A model generated the notes under the pieces. That model saw nothing but the letters and a program-made list of their open reading frames with translations. It searched no databases and was not told the DNA's origin. A program made the position numbers and the translations under genes. This document shows, one piece after another, positions 9,752-20,864 of a stretch of 64,000 nt of DNA (positions are counted from its first letter, which is position 1; every line of letters starts with the position of its first letter). The DNA is taken from NCBI GenBank assembly GCA_030407315.1, contig JALQPE010002244.1:1-64000 (forward strand), written 5' to 3'. The stretch comes from Asparagopsis taxiformis (Eukaryota > Rhodophyta > Florideophyceae > Bonnemaisoniales > Bonnemaisoniaceae).

Positions 9752-11689
9752 TTAGTTTTCCGACGACGTGTCGGATGTTTCATCTGAAGATGCTAGGGCA
9801 TCAACTGCGGTTTCTACCGAACGAGACGAACCTATACTCCGTTGAAGTCCGGAAACCGGATTGGCTTGGTCAGCGACGGGGTCGTCCTCGGCAAACGCGA
9901 CCATGCGTGGAAACGGTTTCTGCCGTTGGATAATCGTCTTTGCAGGGACCTGCTTCTTCTTGAACTTGTCAAATTGCCGTTGCTGTCGGCGCATGACTTG
10001 TTCCGGTTCTTGCTGGTATGCATAGTTTGCGAAAGCGAAATACATTCCTACGGAACGGGAGAGATACGGGCATGTGTACAGCACGTGACCGGGTTGCCGG
10101 CATCCGGAGCAACGCCAATTGACCGCACCCTTCGGGATCATGGACTCGGCAAGATTCACATGATCTTCGGTGAGGGGTGGTACTTCCATCGGCGGTGCCT
10201 CCGCGTTCGGACCCACAGTCAGTGGTTGTAACGTCTGCGACGTAGTTGCTTCTCTCCTCATTCCGAGGTCTTCTCTAGCCATGGTGGCTAGTAACGCTTT
10301 GCGTTTCCGTTCGGCGAGTTCCCTACTAGGGTACATCTTGGGCTTAGCCGTGTCGGCTGTGGTGGCTCTTAGGGAATCCCCGAGTCCTTTTGCCAGATTG
10401 CGCACAGCAAGGAAATCTTCGCCGTCTCGGCCAACGGTGACCTTCACGGTGTCTTTTACCCCCGGGCGTAGCCCTTTGAGGTAGTAGTTTACCAAGTCTC
10501 TTTCAGAGAAAACATTAGCACACAACAGTGCGGCCTCTTGCAGTCTGTCGGCGTATTCTGCCTCATCTTCGTGAGGTTCTTGTTTAATACGCGTGACCGC
10601 GTCGTAGGCGTCAGCCAAAACTGTATCCGTTGCATAACGAGAAAGTAAAGCATGGACGGCCTGTGGCCACGTTATCTGCTGGGGCAGTTGATTTAGCAAC
10701 TTCCTTTTCCGAGATTCGGACGCGATGAATCGTTGCGCATCTCCTTCAAGGAAATAACGTAGCAACTTTGTTGCTATTCCTTCTGATACTCCGCAGGAGT
10801 CACAAGCATCTTGGTACTCGGCGAGGAATCGAAGTATATCGATGGGTTGCGTTCCATCGAACGGCGTCAAGGACGCATTGAAGTTCCGAATCTTTTCCGT
10901 TATCTTGTAGAGACTTCTACTCTTTCCGTTCGGAGCTTCTGTCGATGACGACTTGTCTTGTAACCGGTAATACCGGTAGGATACTACACGATCGAACGCG
11001 GGTTCGCGGGCTCTTAAAGGAGTTAAGCCTGGTTCCAAGGGTCCTTCTTCTGTTTCGAATGGATTCGAAGGTGTATCACCAAACTCAAAGACTGGGTCAC
11101 CCATATTGGGATTTCGAATTGGTACCGGACGGGCGAGAGACTCGCTGAGTAAGTCCACTCGATCTGATAAACGTCTGGTGCCGTCCACGACCTTGTCGAG
11201 CTTCTCGGCTTCCACAGCTACGCTTTTCTCGGCAGTGCCGTCTTGTTGGTTCCAAAGCCCTTGGTGCTGATGATCGCCGGAAGAAGAGCTAGCGTAGCTT
11301 CTCCTTTGTAGGTCAGTGACCTTCTTCTCCAGCCGGATAACCCGTTGTAGAAAATCCACACGGATATACTTCCACGTTCCCGAAAAGACTTCTACTTCTT
11401 TCTCATCTACCACTTCGTGGCAAATGGCTTTCAGCTTGGGTGCAAGCAAATCAATCGTGTTATCCACGAGAGTTGAGACGAGATCGCCGTGTCGGTCATC
11501 GAGGGTGTCCTCAACAGCTTGGCTGATCTCATCACGCATCTCTTTCAATTTATCATTGAGAATCTTGTCTGCATACTCCTGCATAAGTCGGTAGACTCCT
11601 TCCTCAGTGACGAATTCTTGGTTTGAACCTCCCCCGATGGGGTCTGACTCGGAGTCAGAATGTTCCGGAGACTTGTCCGATGGCATCAC
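9752..11689 (-). CDS. gag: Gag nucleocapsid protein with CCHC knuckle (gypsy A)
   Basis: A 645-residue structural protein. The N-terminal half is acidic with helical stretches (residues of about 20-130). The centre matches retrotransposon Gag capsid domains (FLAEYQDACDS, YFLEGDAQRF, EDEAEYADRL). A canonical zinc knuckle CSGCRQPGHVLYTC (CX2CX4HX4C) lies near residue 530. A basic segment follows. The ATG at 11689 is the first in frame after the PBS and leaves a leader of about 95 nt. It is closely parallel to the broken gag at 44248-46249, with the same capsid blocks, so the two elements belong to related families. Confidence 0.92.
   Translation of the reverse strand: MMPSDKSPEHSDSESDPIGGGSNQEFVTEEGVYRLMQEYADKILNDKLKEMRDEISQAVEDTLDDRHGDLVSTLVDNTIDLLAPKLKAICHEVVDEKEVEVFSGTWKYIRVDFLQRVIRLEKKVTDLQRRSYASSSSGDHQHQGLWNQQDGTAEKSVAVEAEKLDKVVDGTRRLSDRVDLLSESLARPVPIRNPNMGDPVFEFGDTPSNPFETEEGPLEPGLTPLRAREPAFDRVVSYRYYRLQDKSSSTEAPNGKSRSLYKITEKIRNFNASLTPFDGTQPIDILRFLAEYQDACDSCGVSEGIATKLLRYFLEGDAQRFIASESRKRKLLNQLPQQITWPQAVHALLSRYATDTVLADAYDAVTRIKQEPHEDEAEYADRLQEAALLCANVFSERDLVNYYLKGLRPGVKDTVKVTVGRDGEDFLAVRNLAKGLGDSLRATTADTAKPKMYPSRELAERKRKALLATMAREDLGMRREATTSQTLQPLTVGPNAEAPPMEVPPLTEDHVNLAESMIPKGAVNWRCSGCRQPGHVLYTCPYLSRSVGMYFAFANYAYQQEPEQVMRRQQRQFDKFKKKQVPAKTIIQRQKPFPRMVAFAEDDPVADQANPVSGLQRSIGSSRSVETAVDALASSDETSDTSSEN
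9755..9761 (-). promoter_or_regulatory. Candidate -1 slip site at the gag stop
   Basis: The last gag codons read GAA AAC TAA; the heptamer GGAAAAC lies directly before the stop, and the protease frame is -1 to gag and open across this point. AAC in the A site is favoured in many retroviral -1 sites. The P-site re-pairing (GAA to GGA) is imperfect, so this is only a candidate. Confidence 0.35.
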
Positions 11690-11783
11690 TTCTCCTCTTG
11701 TTCAATGAGCTCACGTCTAACGACGAGTTTACTCTTCTTGAGTGGTTTCGGTGTGTCGCCGGTCGGCTGGGATGTCGGTAAGA

Positions 11784-11801
11784 TTCTAGGTCGAGAGACC
11801 A
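11784..11801 (-). other. Primer binding site of gypsy A
   Basis: On the plus strand TTCTAGGTCGAGAGACCA ends one base before the 5' LTR. The terminal CCA marks it as the copy of a tRNA 3' end, so the minus strand can pair with that tRNA. The same 18 bases occur at 46265-46282 beside the LTR of gypsy D. The tRNA itself is not in the window. Confidence 0.85.
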
Positions 11802-11802
11802 A

Positions 11803-12461
11803 TGTAGTAGGTAGAAAATCCGCAAAGCGGCAAAACCACCCTACAGGTGTCCCGAGTTTCGGTAGCGTGGTAGAGCAAGCGAATCTTGCGTCAACCGCCA
11901 ATGGTGAGTATACCACGAATGGTCTTCCGGTAATGCCGGGTGAAGGTTGGGGGTGCTCACGCACGGAGTGCGTATTGATGGAGCAGAAAGACGTAACCCG
12001 TCGAGCTGTATAGCTAAAGCTAATTCGTCCTAGAAGGATAGAAAAGAGCGATGCAAACACTGTTCAGTGGAGTCGTAAATTCCACGTGAGTTTACGTTAC
12101 CTCTAAAGGTTAAGCACTCTGGCTAATCCAGAGGCATTTTATACTAAACTAAGTTACTGTAAACAGTTAGGGTAGGTAGACAGTTAGGAATAAATATCCT
12201 TATGTGCACCAATCAGATCCCTGATTATGGCGACTGCGGGAGCCCGCGAGATCACCGACTGTTAGTGTTACAGTGTAAAGTTAGCTGAGTCAGCTTAGTT
12301 AAAATTTGCCCCTTGTGGGGTCTTTAGTTGTCCCAATGGGTCCCTCTCCCTCACTGGTCTGAGGTACAGCGAGGCTGTTTCCATTGGTTATTCCCGAACC
12401 GGGGTCGTCCAATAGGATGTCGACACGACCCTATCAGGGCAGACCACTCCGTGGTATGACA
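11803..12461 (-). repeat. 5' LTR of gypsy A
   Basis: This is the second copy of the LTR at 377-1034, one base longer because of TTTCGG versus TTCGG. It lies next to the PBS, so it is the promoter-bearing 5' LTR on the minus strand. Confidence 0.95.
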
Positions 12462-12850
12462 GTATTGCGCGAACGAGCACGGCTCGAAGCCGTATCTGCC
12501 TGGTGACCGCGTCGCCGTTCGGGATTCAACACCCGAACGACGCGCCCATCATGTACGCCAATCCGAAGTAGAGGAATACTTTTGCGACCCGTCGAAGCCG
12601 CAGCCGCGCGCGAACGCGTCATGGGCCGTGCGCCGCCGCGTCCTGAGCCAACGCTCCCCGCAGCGCCACGTACCGCTTCTGCGCGCAACTCGCTCACGGA
12701 CTGCGTCTCGCCAGCTGACTCTTTCTCGCCCACGGACCCAGTCGGGGACCGCTGCAGGAAGCCAACGACATCGTTCAACGCCGAACCCAACCGGTGCGCG
12801 CGTTCGATAATGTCTTGAACCTTGAGCACGGTATCCCTTTCTCGCGCGCG
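12462..12850 (-). pseudogene. C-terminal remnant of antisense ORF B
   Basis: An open minus-strand frame of about 130 codons (DTVLKVQDIIERAHRL onward) is helical at first, then Ser/Ala/Arg-rich. It is cut by the gypsy A 5' LTR on one side and by the terminal inverted repeat at 12851 on the other. Joining it to the ORF that stops at 23594, after a GACGA sequence seen at both junctions, gives a continuous frame (VCDDRARERD). It is therefore the displaced end of that coiled-coil protein. Confidence 0.65.
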
Positions 12851-13120
12851 ATCGTCTGTGTTTTCGGAAGTGGACGCGGACGTCCAGTCTCTCTAGTACG
12901 GGTCCTAGTCGGCCCCGAGATTTACTAAAACAAATGAACGTCCGCGTCCAAAAAAATAAAAAAATTTTGGATGCGGACGTCCACTTTCTCTAGTACATAT
13001 GGCGGAATCCTAGGGCCCGACATCCACTTTCTCTAGTACATATGGCGGAATACTAGGACCCGACATCCACTTTCTCTAGTACGTTTGGCGGAATACTAGG
13101 ACCCGACATCCAGTATACAA
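12851..13120. repeat. Left TIR and subterminal repeats
   Basis: The 35-bp TIR is followed by three repeats of about 56 bp, each with CATCCACTTTCTCTAGTAC and GGCGGAATACTAGG or close variants, at about 12970-13115. Matching GGACGTCC and CTAGTA motifs occur at the right end. Confidence 0.75.
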
Positions 13121-15240
13121 TATATCAGCGAAAACCGGGAGGGAAGAAATTGCAGCGGATGGTAAATTCAGGGCCCATATCGGACCGTATTTTATTCTCT
13201 CATTTACGAAACTGCTGGTATACAATACGTCTCTCTAGAATAGGAAATAAATACCCGGTTAGAATAGGAAATACGTATCCAGCCAGAATACAAAATACCT
13301 GTCAGCATATCGTCGATCACCCATCTCCCTCACTATCCCGTTCTCCCTACCATCCGAACGCCATGCACCACCATTCGCACATACTTCAAGAACCCTCACG
13401 ACCTTGATTACAAAAAATCCGCTTCTTCCCAATACCATCCCCGCTTTCCTCGACACCACCCCAGCCCATTAAATCATCAAGACATCAAACACGAACATGG
13501 TCAGCAAAATCTTACACCACTTGAAACCCACTCTCACTTCTATCGTATGCCCGAAAAGATACACATACCAGAAACACCTCACAGCTTCATTCCCCATCTT
13601 CCTAGATCCCTTCTTCACTCTCCTTCAGTCCTGCATCACATACAAAACATCAACCTCAACAGTCAGATTCAAAAGCGACGCTTACCACGACAGATATCCT
13701 AGAAACTCCCTTACTTACTTCTCATCCATCCTACACACAATACAAACCATGATCCAAAAACCTTGCAATGAATAATCAAAGTCAGCAGTCCATATCTTTG
13801 CAAAACACATCCTGGCGCTCAATGAAACTTACCTTCCGTCATCACCATTCCTGCATCACCTACACAAAATCGAAATCAACAACAACAGTCGGACTCAAAA
13901 CCCACATGTCCCTCTCAGCATACTCTCAAAACTTCCGCACTTTCCTTCGCTGGGCACAATACACACCATGACTGGATAAGCTTCCAATGAATAAATATCG
14001 CATCAACTGCAATAGTCAGATTCGAAACAAACACTTCCCTCGATGCATACCCTCAGAACTCACTTACCCTCGTTTCATTCTACACACAATACAGACCAAA
14101 AGTCGAAAATCTCACTGCCAACAAATGAAGTCAACATTCCACATCTTCGCACAACCGGACTGGGCGCTCAATACAACTTACCTTCCGTCATCACCATTCC
14201 TGCATCACCTACAAAAAATCGAAATCAACAACAACAACAGTCGGACTGAAAACCCATGCTTCCCTCGCTGCATACCCTCAGAACTCACTTACCCTCGTTG
14301 TATCCTGCACACAATAGAAACCATAAGTCAAAAATTGTACAAAAAAATGTAGTCAGCATTCCATATCTTCGCGCAACTTAACTAGGTGCTCAATGTAACT
14401 TACCTTCCGTCATCACCATTCCAGAATCACCTACACAAAATCAACATCAACCACAGCAGTCAGACTCAAAACCCACATTCCACTCACTGCACCCCTTAAA
14501 TGCTCGCCTACCTCCCTTCCACCCTTCAGCAAATATGCACCATGACTCACTAAGCTCGCAATAAATAAATATTGCATAAAAGACGACAGTCAAGTTCAAA
14601 ACAAACACTTCCCTCGATTCATACCCTCAGAACGCACTTAACCTCTTCATCTCGTTGCATCATGCACACAATACAACCAATAAGTCACAAATCGTGCAAC
14701 GAACAAATGTAGTTAGCATTCCATTTCATCGCGAAACCCGTCTTTAAGCTCAATGAAACTTACCTTACTTCATCACTATTCCTGCACCACCTATACAACA
14801 TCAAAATGAACCAGAACAGTCAGACTAAAAACCAATGCATCCCTTATTGCACACCCGCGAGACTCACTTACTTACCTGCCTCCCATCGTTCACAACATGC
14901 AAACCATGACTCACGAAGCTTCTAATGAATCAATATCGCATCAACGACAACAGTACGACTCAAAACACACGCTTTCCTCGCTGCATACTCTCCAAACTGG
15001 CATACTCACCGTCGTTCTATCCTCTACACCAAACAAAGGAAACACGGCCAAAGAACCTCAGTCAGTGACGGCGGAGAAGTGTAACCTGCGGCCTCGACTG
15101 GACAGCTTTCAACGTCAGCTTGAGTCCTGCTGTGCATACTCCATGTCATCGCCGGTATTGAGATTAGTAATGGCCCAAGCCATGGTCTCTGAACTCCCGA
15201 ATGATGAGATCCGGATCGAGAACATCGAAATGGTATAATC
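13121..15240. repeat. Degenerate tandem repeats, pyrimidine-rich on the plus strand
   Basis: The phrase CTTACCTTCCGTCATCACCA or close variants recur near 13838, 14180, 14400 and 14760. Blocks with CCTCAGAACTCACTTACC and CACACAATAC accompany them. Unit spacing is irregular (about 220-360 bp), so this looks like a decayed higher-order satellite. The plus strand is poor in G. Small ORFs here have low-complexity composition and are not supported as genes. Confidence 0.65.
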
Positions 15241-15559
15241 ATATATATCACAATCCATTTGCTTCCCTTAAATGATCCCTGTAATATCCACTGTAAAGCA
15301 CAAACTTATTCCATGAAGTTCGCAATTAATATAATTTTATTATTTTAAATGAATTAATTGAAAATCCATCTCCTACGGCGGTCATTCGTCCTTCCATGCA
15401 CACGTTCCCAGAAAAATGTGTGACCTAGCAGTAGGTGATGACTGATCGCTCAGGTACATTCCACCATTGGGCTGCCAGAAGTGAGCACAAAACTGATACC
15501 CACAAAACCACGAGAACATTACAAACGAGGTCTCGAACGCACATTTAGAATACAATATA
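15241..15559. other. AT-rich spacer, no gene seen
   Basis: This lies between the tandem repeats and the left arm of the inverted repeat. I see no gene, repeat or signal in it. Confidence 0.5.
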
Positions 15560-16435
15560 AATACTATACAAAAAACTCTACTCACTATCTCAGACGTTGC
15601 GGCTCACAAGTGCCGTAGTCCCAATTTTCCGTAACGCCTTTCCTGATGCGTAAAAGTAAAAAACACGTCAAAACGTATATCAGAAATGAGTGCGAGAGTT
15701 TCCTGCACGGGAGATGATGGGCCACCAAGTTAACTTTTTAGAAATTTTAGAATTTCTGGGCTGGCCAGCAATGCAATTGAGCCGGACATCCACCAGACAT
15801 CAATTTTGGATTGTTCGTGTGCTACTCACATCTACGCATTACAGCAACCACGCAGGCGGGCCCACTGCTCATACGAAGTGCACGTAGTATGTGCAGCATG
15901 ATGGGTGAGTAGTGTTTGTCGTGAGAAAGTGGGGTGGGAGTATGCCGAAACAAGGACCAAAACTTCGCCCTGGCGTATTGAGCCTGAGCCTGGAATTGAC
16001 CCTTCGTGAGATGTGGCTTTGCTTACAGTTGGTGCTTACAGAAGCCAGCGATGGCCCCGCTCGGGGCGTCGGCTGGCTTCTTTTGGGGCCGTTGTGGCCA
16101 GATTAGACACCCTGATTTGAATTTTGAGCCATTCTCAAAAACATGCACATGTGAACATGTTTTTGAGATGGGGGTGTGCCGTACGGCACTTTCGACCGCC
16201 CAAATCGATATAATTTTGCAATTTTTTTTCTGACTGAAGTTTTAGAATTTCTGGGCTGGCCAGCAATGCAATTGCGCAGGTCATTCACCGGACGTCCATT
16301 TCCATTTCAGATCTACTGGTTGCACTAGGCCTGAAAGTGTTTCTGGATAGGGCCGAATAACGACCTGGGCAGCACGCACTGCGTAAGATGATCTGTGTGA
16401 TGCAGACTGCAAGGATTGCTATGGTGATTCTGGCT
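15560..16435. repeat. Left arm of long inverted repeat
   Basis: It pairs with 20865-22145 in reverse complement. The inner part (about 15740-16435) is almost identical to about 20865-21540, with only one or two mismatches noticed by eye. The outer part (15560-15740) is diverged. A phrase of about 30 bp containing GAATTTCTGGGCTGGCCAGC occurs twice here, at about 15750 and 16247, and three times in the right arm, so the arms are built of tandem units of about 385-500 bp. Short ORFs in both arms are copies of each other and not genes. Confidence 0.85.
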
Positions 16436-19400
16436 GGGGAATGTGGTAAGCTTGATTGTTGCGTGGCTTTGTATCTCCTTGCCTGCCATTTTGCTTGGAT
16501 ATTTATACGAGCGATCAAACCGAAGACGCCGACTCGCCACAACTACCAACTCTCCTAGCTTCGAGTCAGCGCCATCTAATTGCAACTTGTGACACTCAAG
16601 ACGAATACGTTGTGCTGATCTCTGCAATGAAAATTGAGTTAGTGCTGCAGTTCTTTTGGTCGATGCCAATATGCAGGGATACTGTTTACACCATTTGGGA
16701 GTCAAGAAGTTCTCGGATTGCAAATCAAATCAGAGCATGGTAGACTATCTGACTGTTCTCTCTTCCCTTCACCACATCTGCATCCGGAGGTGAGCTAAGC
16801 TGAGCTGGAGGGAACCCGGCCGCTGCCCCCTGTCATTCTCATAAAAATCTTTAATGCAATACTATTCGTGTTTGGTAATGTAAGTGCTAATGAAAATGTA
16901 TACAAGTCTGGAATAAACGTTGCAGTGGTTTGTTGTAGCTATCGATACTTGCTAAAAATCTGTAGCTTTTTCTTCTCGCATGGACAAGTTGCAGTAGGGG
17001 GGTTACAAAACGTATTGTTTCATATTTAGCACCGTGGCTCCGAGCTCCAGGCCGCATACGACCGCCTTCAATTCAGATTACCTGGTGCTGCGCATCGGGG
17101 TTTGACAGGTGTCGGAACAAGACAAATCCTACCGCTTTGTGTTTGTTTGATTTCTGCCACAAACGAGAGGCAATCAGGGTCTGTGTTCACATAGAGAAGG
17201 ATTTAATATATGCGCTCATTGCCGTCGCAGAAATTTTTAACAATGGCCAGTACGTCACTCTCGGCCGCCGCCGGGTACGGTCGGACTGAAAGATCGGGGA
17301 GATGTGTGGAGAGCGGTTTTTGGATAGAGACTCACGTTGCGATGGATGGAAGGTGATGATTTCATGCTGAAGCGATGGGAGATGGATGGATATGGTTGAA
17401 TGAAATCTTGTATTCCGAAGGAGGCCTTTTCTAGAGGAAGAGGCATTATATTCTCACAAAGCATGTAGATACTGGTTTCCAGTTTGGTATGCTATTGTAG
17501 CTCAATTCGCAGCTTATCTACACGTACGTATGGAGAGAGAACCGAGTGTGCGTGGCACAAGTCCAACGGTGAAACAACGCAGTATGAAACTACCACAGAT
17601 AAGGCGGCGTACAAAAGCCTCGACTCAAGGCAGCTCTCAGGCTTTCGTGAGCACCGACGTCGTTCCATCAAGATGTTGCGGAAAAGTCTGTTGGTCTAAC
17701 TTGGTACGACCGTTGGACAGTTTTGCTCCTCAAGCAATAAGCGAATAGGTTAATCAATGATTGCGCGTGCCGTCGGTACGGTCTTGTAAGGTTGGCTCAA
17801 CCAATAACATCGAACGTTGAGTTATCCACCCTCCGCCGTGTCGCGTCGTAAATTTGCACAGAAAATTTATTTCAAATCTTTGCTCCAATTATCAGCTCAA
17901 ATACGGCATTGATCTCCAGCTTCAATCTGGACGGAAACGCCGATCGCTCGATGTCTGTCTCAGATAAACCGCCGTCAAACGCCATGCGGAAAGTTTCATC
18001 ACTTCCCGTTGCGACTGAATCTGCAAACGCCACACAACAATTTGCCCTTTCCGCGTCCGGAAAGAACGCTGAGTACATGTGGTCAGGTTCCTGATCGACT
18101 GGATTGATGGAGCTTGCTCTGTAGGAGAGCAGGACAGGCGGTTTGTTATGCCTGGACAATTTCCATACCGATCTCCCTTCTTTAGTGCAGAATTAAGAGT
18201 CTAGAAATTGACCTGCATCGGCTGCTGTATCACATCTGTGCTAAGGATTGATGAGACCCGTACCGCTGAGAAATTGCAGCTCTGGTAACGTGGGATGATG
18301 TGCTGAACACGCTGAACTCTGATCCATAACGGGACTGCTTCATAGGCATAGTACGGAATGTATTGAGACAGCCCAAGCGAATTCAGGAGGGAGCACCAGG
18401 GCAGTGCGCGGTGACTCGGCAGATACCAGTGGTGAGTGGTCGAAATGGGGCTACACACGAGTTTGTCAATGAACAGTCTAGTTTAGTTTGGAAATGTGTC
18501 GGATGGATGGTATGTTGCAAACGTCGACAGATTTGAGGAAGCGATAGAAGCAATCTGCACCGTTTAGTTGCATCAAGGCTTTAGTGGCCATTGCTAGAGA
18601 ACGTTCTCCAATGCCCTTATTGCAGGATAGGCAGAAAACCCGGCCGGCTTCAAGATTGAAGAATTCATTGCGCAGATTGAATGAATGCAATTTACGGAGA
18701 ATGCAGAAGTATACTATGGTATCGTTTTGCAGGGTGACGTAGGGGAAACATGTTGGGCTTGTTGGAAATGCTGAGGGCGATGATGAGATCCAGTCGTTTC
18801 CGTCGTAGATGGCGGTGCTTATTTTCTGCACGGCTAGCTTGTCTGCTGGGCGACTGGGCGGTATTGGCGTACGATGAAGCGGGACTGGTGGTGTTTAAAT
18901 GACATTTGTTGTTTGAAGATGGATGTATGTGTTCGACTAAAATGTAGTAAGAGGATGAAATTGTTTATGTTTGATGGGCGTCGCATGTTGGGGGACTTTA
19001 TGTCGTGTGGGGCAATAATATCTCAGGTATTTGAAGCAGACAGCAATCGCTTGAGCGCATATGCGTTTCTACTTCACTGAAGACAGCTGTCTGAACAAAT
19101 TTGTTCTTGAGACATCGCTCTGCTCTGCTCCGCAATTTGTTCACAGATTTTTGTACAACAGAGACTGTGTGAAAAGAGAGTGAGACTTTCGTGTGTGTTA
19201 GCAATGAAGAAAGAGTGCCCTGTTAGTACTGTTGATTGATCCTTGAAAGGCAGAAATGATTTTCGACACTGGAAACGCATCACGACTCCCTCCTCCACCA
19301 TCTATACGCGCGATCATTGCGCAAAGTTCTGGAAGAAAGCTGCACTCAACGCTACACCTCTTCCAACATGGTTGAGGTCGAAATGGGATATCTCATATGT

Positions 19401-20864
19401 TCAATATCCACACGCACACGAGCAAGGGCCTATATCTAGCGGTTAATTTTTGATAATTTGTGGCTATGAAAGAGATATCTTTGTTCGAGCATGACTGTAT
19501 CATTCGCGTGAAAACCTAGGTACATCGATGCGAACTAGTGAGTGGGTGAGCAAGCGAACGAATAGTGAATTGGAAGCATACATCATTTTGCGAGGTTTAC
19601 GATCAATGAAAACAACCTGAAACTGAATTAAATTAGTCTAGTTCATTCAATCTATGCTTTCACGCTCTACATACGTAGTCAATCCGTGCGCGCTATGCAC
19701 TGCGACAGAGGCAAGTTTTCCATTTTCTGTGGCATGATCGGGCAGACACTTGCGACTGGCACGTCATTAAAGTCTGTGCACATGGCTTCGTGGAATCGAT
19801 GGCGGTCGATCGACTGCGCACGCGCTTTCGATCTCACCAACACCGACCGCCAACGAGTAAGTTTAACGCGTCCGCGAAGTGATGGAAGAAGAAGTGACGC
19901 CTCCTGTGGCAGGATTCTATAGAATCGTCTATAGACGATCAGGATCCCGCCGTAAATGGCTATTCAGAATCTCGCATCCAGTGCCTGAAGAACCCATCAG
20001 CAATATGTTAGTGTCTTGGGAACGAATGTTGAAAGCTTTCAGGCGAGGTTCTGGACTTGCGGTACGGCAAATCTCCGGTCGTGCTGCTCGACAAAGTTCG
20101 GGCCTCACTATCCAGCAAGGTTCTGGTCACTGGCCGAGTGGCACTCGGCTAGAACAGGTTCAGGTATCTCTGTTCATGCTAGTTTGAGCACAAATGACTG
20201 CGAGCGTATGGATAGAAACGAATTAGGAATTGTGGGTACTTCCGGACAGATATCTGGATGGTATGGAAGTGGCTACTGTCGCAGACCATCTGAGTGGTTA
20301 GTGGCACACCTTCAGATCTGTAACTTGGGTGTTCTGTCAGAAGACTTTGGTCGAGTAGGATCCGCTGGCAGTGTTGGGGCCAGGTGGATCGGGTGCCTCT
20401 ATGATCCATACAGACTCCTTAGCATCGGTTATCGAGTATTCCTGTAGCAGCACTGCGGTTTCATTCAAATATGTACCGTCGTATGGAAACAACCTCTACA
20501 ATCGCCTTCGCTACCATCTTCAAAACCACGTTCTGTTTCTCCTTGTACTTCACACTTTTCCAATTCGTCACTCCCTCACTATTGTCGATTCCAGTCAGGC
20601 TTCTCATTAGCTGCAGCGCCTTGAATACATCTCTTATTTGATACTCGGTTTCCTGCACCATTCGCTGCACCCTCCGTATAAACAGGCAATGTCCATTTTC
20701 ATTGTCTATGCTAAACCGCGGATTTGTATCTCAGCACTCATCTAGCTTCTGCCGATAGAAAACAGTAATGATAATCATTCCACACTTCCCATTCATACGG
20801 AATCACTCCAGAAAAACATCAACTCCTTCATTGTCCACTTCCTAGCCGTAAGTTCTGGTGACAG
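16436..20864. other. Spacer between inverted-repeat arms; mostly without genes
   Basis: This 4.4-kb interior has no recognisable transposase. Only the stretch at 17872-18831 looks possibly coding (separate entry). Other ORFs are 60-143 codons, overlap in several frames, and show no motifs. Confidence 0.5.
17872..18831 (-). pseudogene. Possible decayed gene in three minus-strand segments
   Basis: Three consecutive minus-strand frames (18831-18478, 18458-18201 and 18159-17872; 117, 85 and 95 codons) have natural-looking composition, with little low complexity and spaced Trp, Cys and Phe. They follow one another with only short gaps. This could be a frameshifted gene or exons of a spliced one. 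I do not recognise a family. The segment sits between the inverted-repeat arms and could be cargo of that element. Chance ORFs remain a real alternative. Confidence 0.25.

Larger units (their letters stand above)
377..12461 (-). mobile_element. Gypsy A: near-complete Ty3/gypsy chromovirus
   Basis: Two LTRs of 658 and 659 bp, differing at about seven or eight positions by eye, bracket gag, protease, RT/RNase H, integrase and chromodomain, all on the minus strand. A PBS and a PPT sit immediately inside the LTRs. The order is that of a Ty3/gypsy chromovirus. The roughly 1% LTR divergence indicates a fairly young insertion. An additional ORF of about 1060 codons lies on the plus strand between pol and the 3' LTR. 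No clean target duplication is seen (tgatt before 377, gtatt after 12461). Pol has two frame breaks and an in-frame stop, so autonomous activity is doubtful. Confidence 0.95.
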
